Part shown: positions 33,187 through 35,766 of the stretch, in pieces
Layout: every line of letters begins with the position of its first letter
How positions within the stretch are numbered: the stretch's first letter is position 1
Assembly (NCBI GenBank): GCA_964635325.1
Contig: CAZWOL010000030.1
Span: forward strand, 1-35,766
DNA from: BOG-1112 sp964635325
GTDB lineage: Bacteria > Bdellovibrionota_B > Oligoflexia > Oligoflexales > Bog-1112
Reading direction: 5' to 3'
Length of the DNA: 35,766 bases
The notes under the pieces: generated by a model
Database searches by the model: none
What the model was told of the DNA's origin: nothing
What the model saw: only the letters and a program-made list of their open reading frames with translations
Position numbers and translations under genes: made by a program

Positions 33187-33210
33187 ATCTAAGCAAGGTT
33201 CTGCTTAGAT
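33187..33210 (+). terminator. Upstream hairpin of the tandem terminator after the beta-barrel gene
   Basis: ATCTAAGCA (33187-33195) pairs perfectly with TGCTTAGAT (33202-33210) over a 6-nt loop, starting 8 nt after the stop codon. It has no T-run of its own and sits directly before the strong terminator, probably stabilising the mRNA 3' end. Confidence 0.6.
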
Positions 33211-33211
33211 A

Positions 33212-33253
33212 AAAAAAGCCCTAGCAGGTCTTAGGATCTGCTAGGGCTTTTTT
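33212..33253. terminator. Strong bidirectional rho-independent terminator
   Basis: A perfect 16-bp stem: AAAAAAGCCCTAGCAG (33212-33227) with CTGCTAGGGCTTTTTT (33238-33253), 10-nt loop. The T-run serves the plus strand (beta-barrel gene) and the A-run gives a T-run on the minus strand for the gene ending at 33308. Confidence 0.95.
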
Positions 33254-33307
33254 AGTTTGGAATAAATTGAAATTCAGAATCGAAGGAGCAGAAACAAAGA
33301 AGACACG

Positions 33308-33721
33308 TTATCCAACAGAAAAGTGTCCCGGTAGTTCACCGGTCTTCATTTCGACGACTTCGCAGGGACTGTCGAGGTCCTTGCTTTTGCGTTCTAAGGC
33401 TTTTTCAGCGTCATCACGAGTGGTGTACCAATGATTGCTCATCCAGTGCCAGGTTCCTTCGCCATTCCATGACTCGTTGCGATGAAAAACACGCAAGACA
33501 AAGGCATCTGCCTTGCCGTCAGCTCGCAAGAGCTGTTCGATCTTCTCTTTTCGCCACATTCTGAGTCGTCGTTTTGCGGTAGGAAAATTGAGGCCTCGAG
33601 TGAGGCGTGTTAGGCCGGAGTCCATGTCGAATTCTTGGAAAACCCACAGACTGCCCTGAGCAAAAATTGCAGACGTGATCTCAGCTATTTTCTCAGCTTC
33701 GTTTTTACTTAGTGGTCTCAT
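33308..33721 (-). CDS. Hypothetical protein, 137 aa
   Basis: No family recognised. Soluble, with no signal peptide or membrane helix. An N-terminal amphipathic helix (KNEAEKIAEITSAIFAQG), a basic stretch (AKRRLRMWRKEKIEQL, about 49-64) and an aromatic-rich segment (ESWNGEGTWHWMSNHWYTT) are the visible features. The ATG lacks a clear Shine-Dalgarno. Convergent with the beta-barrel gene through a shared terminator. Composition resembles neighbours, so coding is plausible. Confidence 0.6.
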   Translation of the reverse strand: MRPLSKNEAEKIAEITSAIFAQGSLWVFQEFDMDSGLTRLTRGLNFPTAKRRLRMWRKEKIEQLLRADGKADAFVLRVFHRNESWNGEGTWHWMSNHWYTTRDDAEKALERKSKDLDSPCEVVEMKTGELPGHFSVG

Positions 33722-33763
33722 AGATCAAGCACCCAATCGGTAAAAGTATCACATGGAGAATGT

Positions 33764-33916
33764 TTAAAAAGCCCTTTTGGTATTAGGACTTCGGTTCAAA
33801 TACCGTAGTCCAAAGGGGAGCCAAAGGTGGATCACACCCTTGTCTCTGAACTCTTTCAGAGCATTCTCATATCCGTCGCCGGTTGCAACGAGTCGCAATT
33901 TATGAGATCGGGGGCG
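33764..33916 (-). pseudogene. Possible gene remnant (50-codon open fragment without start)
   Basis: On the minus strand a frame open from 33916 to a TAA at 33764-33766 encodes a protein-like fragment with ATGDGYENALKEF and GVIHLWLPFGLRYLNRSP. An in-frame stop (33919-33917) lies directly upstream and only a TTG (33898) could start it. The composition looks like the C-terminal end of a once-larger protein, but no family is recognised. It overlaps the hairpin at 33772-33817, so chance is possible. Confidence 0.25.
33772..33817. repeat. Hairpin upstream of the 137-aa gene
   Basis: GGACTTCGGT (33786-33795) pairs with ACCGTAGTCC (33802-33811) except for one T-T mismatch, with a 6-nt loop; outer CCCTTT (33772-33777) can pair with AAAGGG (33812-33817). 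On the minus strand it is followed by GCTTTTT, so it could terminate minus-strand transcription entering from the right. Confidence 0.5.
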
Positions 33917-34141
33917 TTAAAGTCAAATCAAAAGGGCTATGCCCCCTGAAGTTCTGGCTAAATTTTTTCAACTGGCTCTACAAATTTTTCAAAAATTTTT
34001 CCAGTGACCGGAATATCATAAGCAGAGAGGGGTTCCTGGAATTCCGGACTTTAGGCATGGATCTCGCGAGCAGAATGAATTTCTCTTTCGGCGAATGTTT
34101 TGCAATTATGTTTGAAAACGAAAGTCTTAGGGGATCTTGGA

Positions 34142-35716
34142 ATGGGAAATGGTCAGCCTTGCATTCTGGCTGTCGACTTAGGGACATCGGGGCCAAAAAT
34201 CTGCGTTATGAGCCTCAAAGGCGAGGCGTTAGCCTACGACTATCAAAAAACGCGTATTTTCTACCGGGAGGATCAGGGCATTGAGCAGGATCCACGGGAG
34301 TGGTGGCAGGCTATACGGGATGGTATACGCAATATTTTGAAGGCGCATCCCGAGCTCGCAAAACAGATCGTTGCGATTTCATGCACCGCTCAATGGTCTG
34401 GGACGGTCGTTATCGATGAAAAGGGAGAGGCCCTGGGCAATGCCATCATCTGGATGGATGCACGGGGAGAACCCCATATCAAGAGCCTAATCGGTGGAGG
34501 CCTGCAGTTGGAGGGTTATAGCCTCTCCAAGCTCTGGCAGTGGGTTCGCAAGACCGGAGGTGGTCCAGCAAAATCAGGCAAAGATTCGCTGGCTCATATA
34601 CTCTTCCTTAAGGAGAAAAAGGCCTACGTTTATGCTAAGGCTGCAAAATTCCTCGAACCAAAGGATTTTCTAAACCTTAGGTTCACGGGGCGTTGTGCAA
34701 GTAGCTACGATGCTATTGCTCTACATTGGGTCACTGACAATCGTAAGATCGAAAACATTCGCTATGATCGGACCCTTCTGAAAATAGCAGGGGTGGATCC
34801 AGCAAAATTGCCTGAACTCCTTCCATCCACATCGATCCTGGGGCCTATACTGCCCGAAGTCGCAAAAGAACTAGGCCTCTCTCCTCTGGTGCAGGTGGTT
34901 GTAGGTAGTCCCGACTTACAATCAGCAGCTGTTGGCTCAGGAGCTGTGGATGATTATGCGGCACATCTTTGCATAGGCACCTCATCGTGGTTAACCTGCC
35001 ATGTGCCCTTTAAAAAGACAGCTTTCCTAAGCAACCTTGCAACGCTTCCGTCTGCATTACCTGGACGCTACTTTGTAGCAAACGAACAAGAGTCTGCAGG
35101 CATGTGCCTCTCCTACCTATGGGAAACCTTTGCAGGGATCTGCCAGGACACGGAGGGGAGTACTCCTTCTTTTGAGCGATTGGATGCGTTGGCGCGTAGT
35201 TCTGTGCCTGGGAGTCGACGGGTCTTATTCACCCCCTGGTTGAATGGTGAGCGCACTCCTGTTGAAAGCCACCTCGTACGTGGAGGTTTTCACAACCTCT
35301 CTCTACAAAATAATTCGGGTGATATTGCTCGTTCAGTTTATGAGGGTGTTGCTTACAATTCTCGTTGGTTGCTGAAATCTGTAGAAAAATTTGTCAAACG
35401 TAAACTCGATCCTCTCTACATGATTGGAGGAGGTGCTAATTCGGATCTGTGGTGTCAGATTCATGCAGATGTGTTGAATCGCAAAGTCTTACAGGTGGCC
35501 GAACCACGTTTTGCCAATGCACGTGGTGCAGCTTGGATCGGTGCTATTGCTTTGGGATATTTGCGAGTTGAAGATATCTCAGGTTTGGTGAAAATTCATA
35601 AGACGTATACACCTGCTCAGGAAGACCAAGATCTCTACGAAAATTCGTTTCGGGAGTTTTTAGCAATCTACAGGTCCAACAAGAAAATATATCAGCGACT
35701 CAATACTTTTCACTAG
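34142..35716 (+). CDS. FGGY-family carbohydrate kinase
   Basis: A 524-aa sugar kinase of the actin-like ATPase fold. The N-terminal phosphate loop AVDLGTSGPK is at about residues 10-19; IIWMDARGEPHI, GSPDLQSAAVGSGA, CIGTSSW and the C-terminal MIGGGANSDLWCQIHADVLN (adenosine site) follow in family order. The central LNGERTPVESHLVRGGF is typical of the xylulokinase-like branch, but the QMHG-type substrate motif of XylB is replaced by AQWSG, so the sugar is uncertain. The frame is open to 34100, but ATG 34142 has AGGGGA at good spacing. No sugar transporter or isomerase gene lies in the window. Confidence 0.88.
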   Translation: MGNGQPCILAVDLGTSGPKICVMSLKGEALAYDYQKTRIFYREDQGIEQDPREWWQAIRDGIRNILKAHPELAKQIVAISCTAQWSGTVVIDEKGEALGNAIIWMDARGEPHIKSLIGGGLQLEGYSLSKLWQWVRKTGGGPAKSGKDSLAHILFLKEKKAYVYAKAAKFLEPKDFLNLRFTGRCASSYDAIALHWVTDNRKIENIRYDRTLLKIAGVDPAKLPELLPSTSILGPILPEVAKELGLSPLVQVVVGSPDLQSAAVGSGAVDDYAAHLCIGTSSWLTCHVPFKKTAFLSNLATLPSALPGRYFVANEQESAGMCLSYLWETFAGICQDTEGSTPSFERLDALARSSVPGSRRVLFTPWLNGERTPVESHLVRGGFHNLSLQNNSGDIARSVYEGVAYNSRWLLKSVEKFVKRKLDPLYMIGGGANSDLWCQIHADVLNRKVLQVAEPRFANARGAAWIGAIALGYLRVEDISGLVKIHKTYTPAQEDQDLYENSFREFLAIYRSNKKIYQRLNTFH

Positions 35717-35766
35717 GGCCTGTACCTAGTTTCTTAAAAGTTTGAGCCAAACCATAGTCGCCACCA

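Larger units (their letters stand above)
33722..34141. other. 420-bp stretch without an intact gene
   Basis: Holds a hairpin at 33772-33817, a minus-strand open fragment (33764-33916), an AT-rich patch (33961-34000) and a CCGGAAT/ATTCCGG inverted repeat (34008-34014 with 34041-34047). Overlapping plus-strand open frames here lack ribosome binding sites and read into the kinase gene in the wrong frame. It looks like decayed sequence plus the kinase leader. No clear promoter was found. Confidence 0.5.

Noticed and set aside
33786..33811. tRNA-like T-arm (GGTTCAAAT) in the hairpin before the 137-aa gene
   Set aside because: The loop pairs as a simple hairpin with CGGT/ACCG; no acceptor, D or anticodon arms can be placed around it.
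33883..34284. 133-aa plus-strand open frame upstream of the sugar kinase
   Set aside because: Overlaps the kinase start in another frame, contains no recognisable motif and lacks a ribosome binding site.

Overview
The window reads as a chromosomal segment of a Gram-negative bacterium. It carries lipoproteins, an outer-membrane beta-barrel protein, an O-antigen-ligase-like protein and an MltD-type lytic transglycosylase. A TIGR02147-like regulator, many secreted Cys-rich or Gln-rich proteins of unknown family, and frequent GTG/TTG starts point to the Bdellovibrionota/Oligoflexia or a similar 'deltaproteobacterial' group. That placement is an inference from gene content; there is no rRNA or tRNA here to anchor it. 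No insertion sequence, prophage or CRISPR array was seen.

Layout. 0.2-3.4 kb: two tandem paralogous lipoproteins, the first interrupted by a 100-N assembly gap; a third paralog lies at 7.7-9.5 kb. 3.5-4.8 kb: an AAA/DUF4143 ATPase preceded by two near-identical palindromes. 4.8-7.6 kb: a DusC-like tRNA-dihydrouridine synthase, a toxin-first RelE/XRE toxin-antitoxin pair, and mnmA. 9.6-12.3 kb: a DASS-type anion transporter overlapping an RRM RNA-binding protein gene, then a secreted trypsin-like protease. 12.5-20.3 kb: a VOC protein, divergent purA/purB, and a plus-strand run purB - secreted amidohydrolase - MarC-type membrane protein - O-antigen-ligase-like protein - exonuclease III. 20.4-25.1 kb (minus strand): trpS, a previously uncalled 51-residue exported peptide, a TIGR02147-like regulator, and an unusual 797-residue protein joining an intact GTP cyclohydrolase II, a second zinc-ligand-less GTP cyclohydrolase II-like domain and a SIS-like sugar-phosphate domain. 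25.3-26.6 kb: mltD. 26.7-29.7 kb (minus): a transglutaminase-elicitor-like lipoprotein followed by two paralogous Gln-rich secreted proteins, one with a PDZ-like end. 29.9-35.7 kb: a PilZ protein, a Vps62-like lipoprotein, a beta-barrel protein with a strong terminator, a small unknown protein, a 420-bp non-coding stretch with a gene remnant, and an FGGY sugar kinase.

Best candidates for undescribed biology: (1) the exported peptide - regulator - GCHII/GCHII/SIS cluster, with elaborate inverted repeats in its leader; (2) the transglutaminase-like lipoprotein beside Gln-rich exported proteins that could be its substrates; (3) the three-member lipoprotein family with a Cys-rich head, two glycine-rich membrane helices and a conserved Cys-containing tail. 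Short hairpin repeats (ATCCC...GGGAT with a compensatory ATCCT...AGGAT variant) sit between genes, three of the four in convergent intergenic gaps. Most housekeeping calls are secure. Functional links inside the candidate systems are inference from gene order and motifs.
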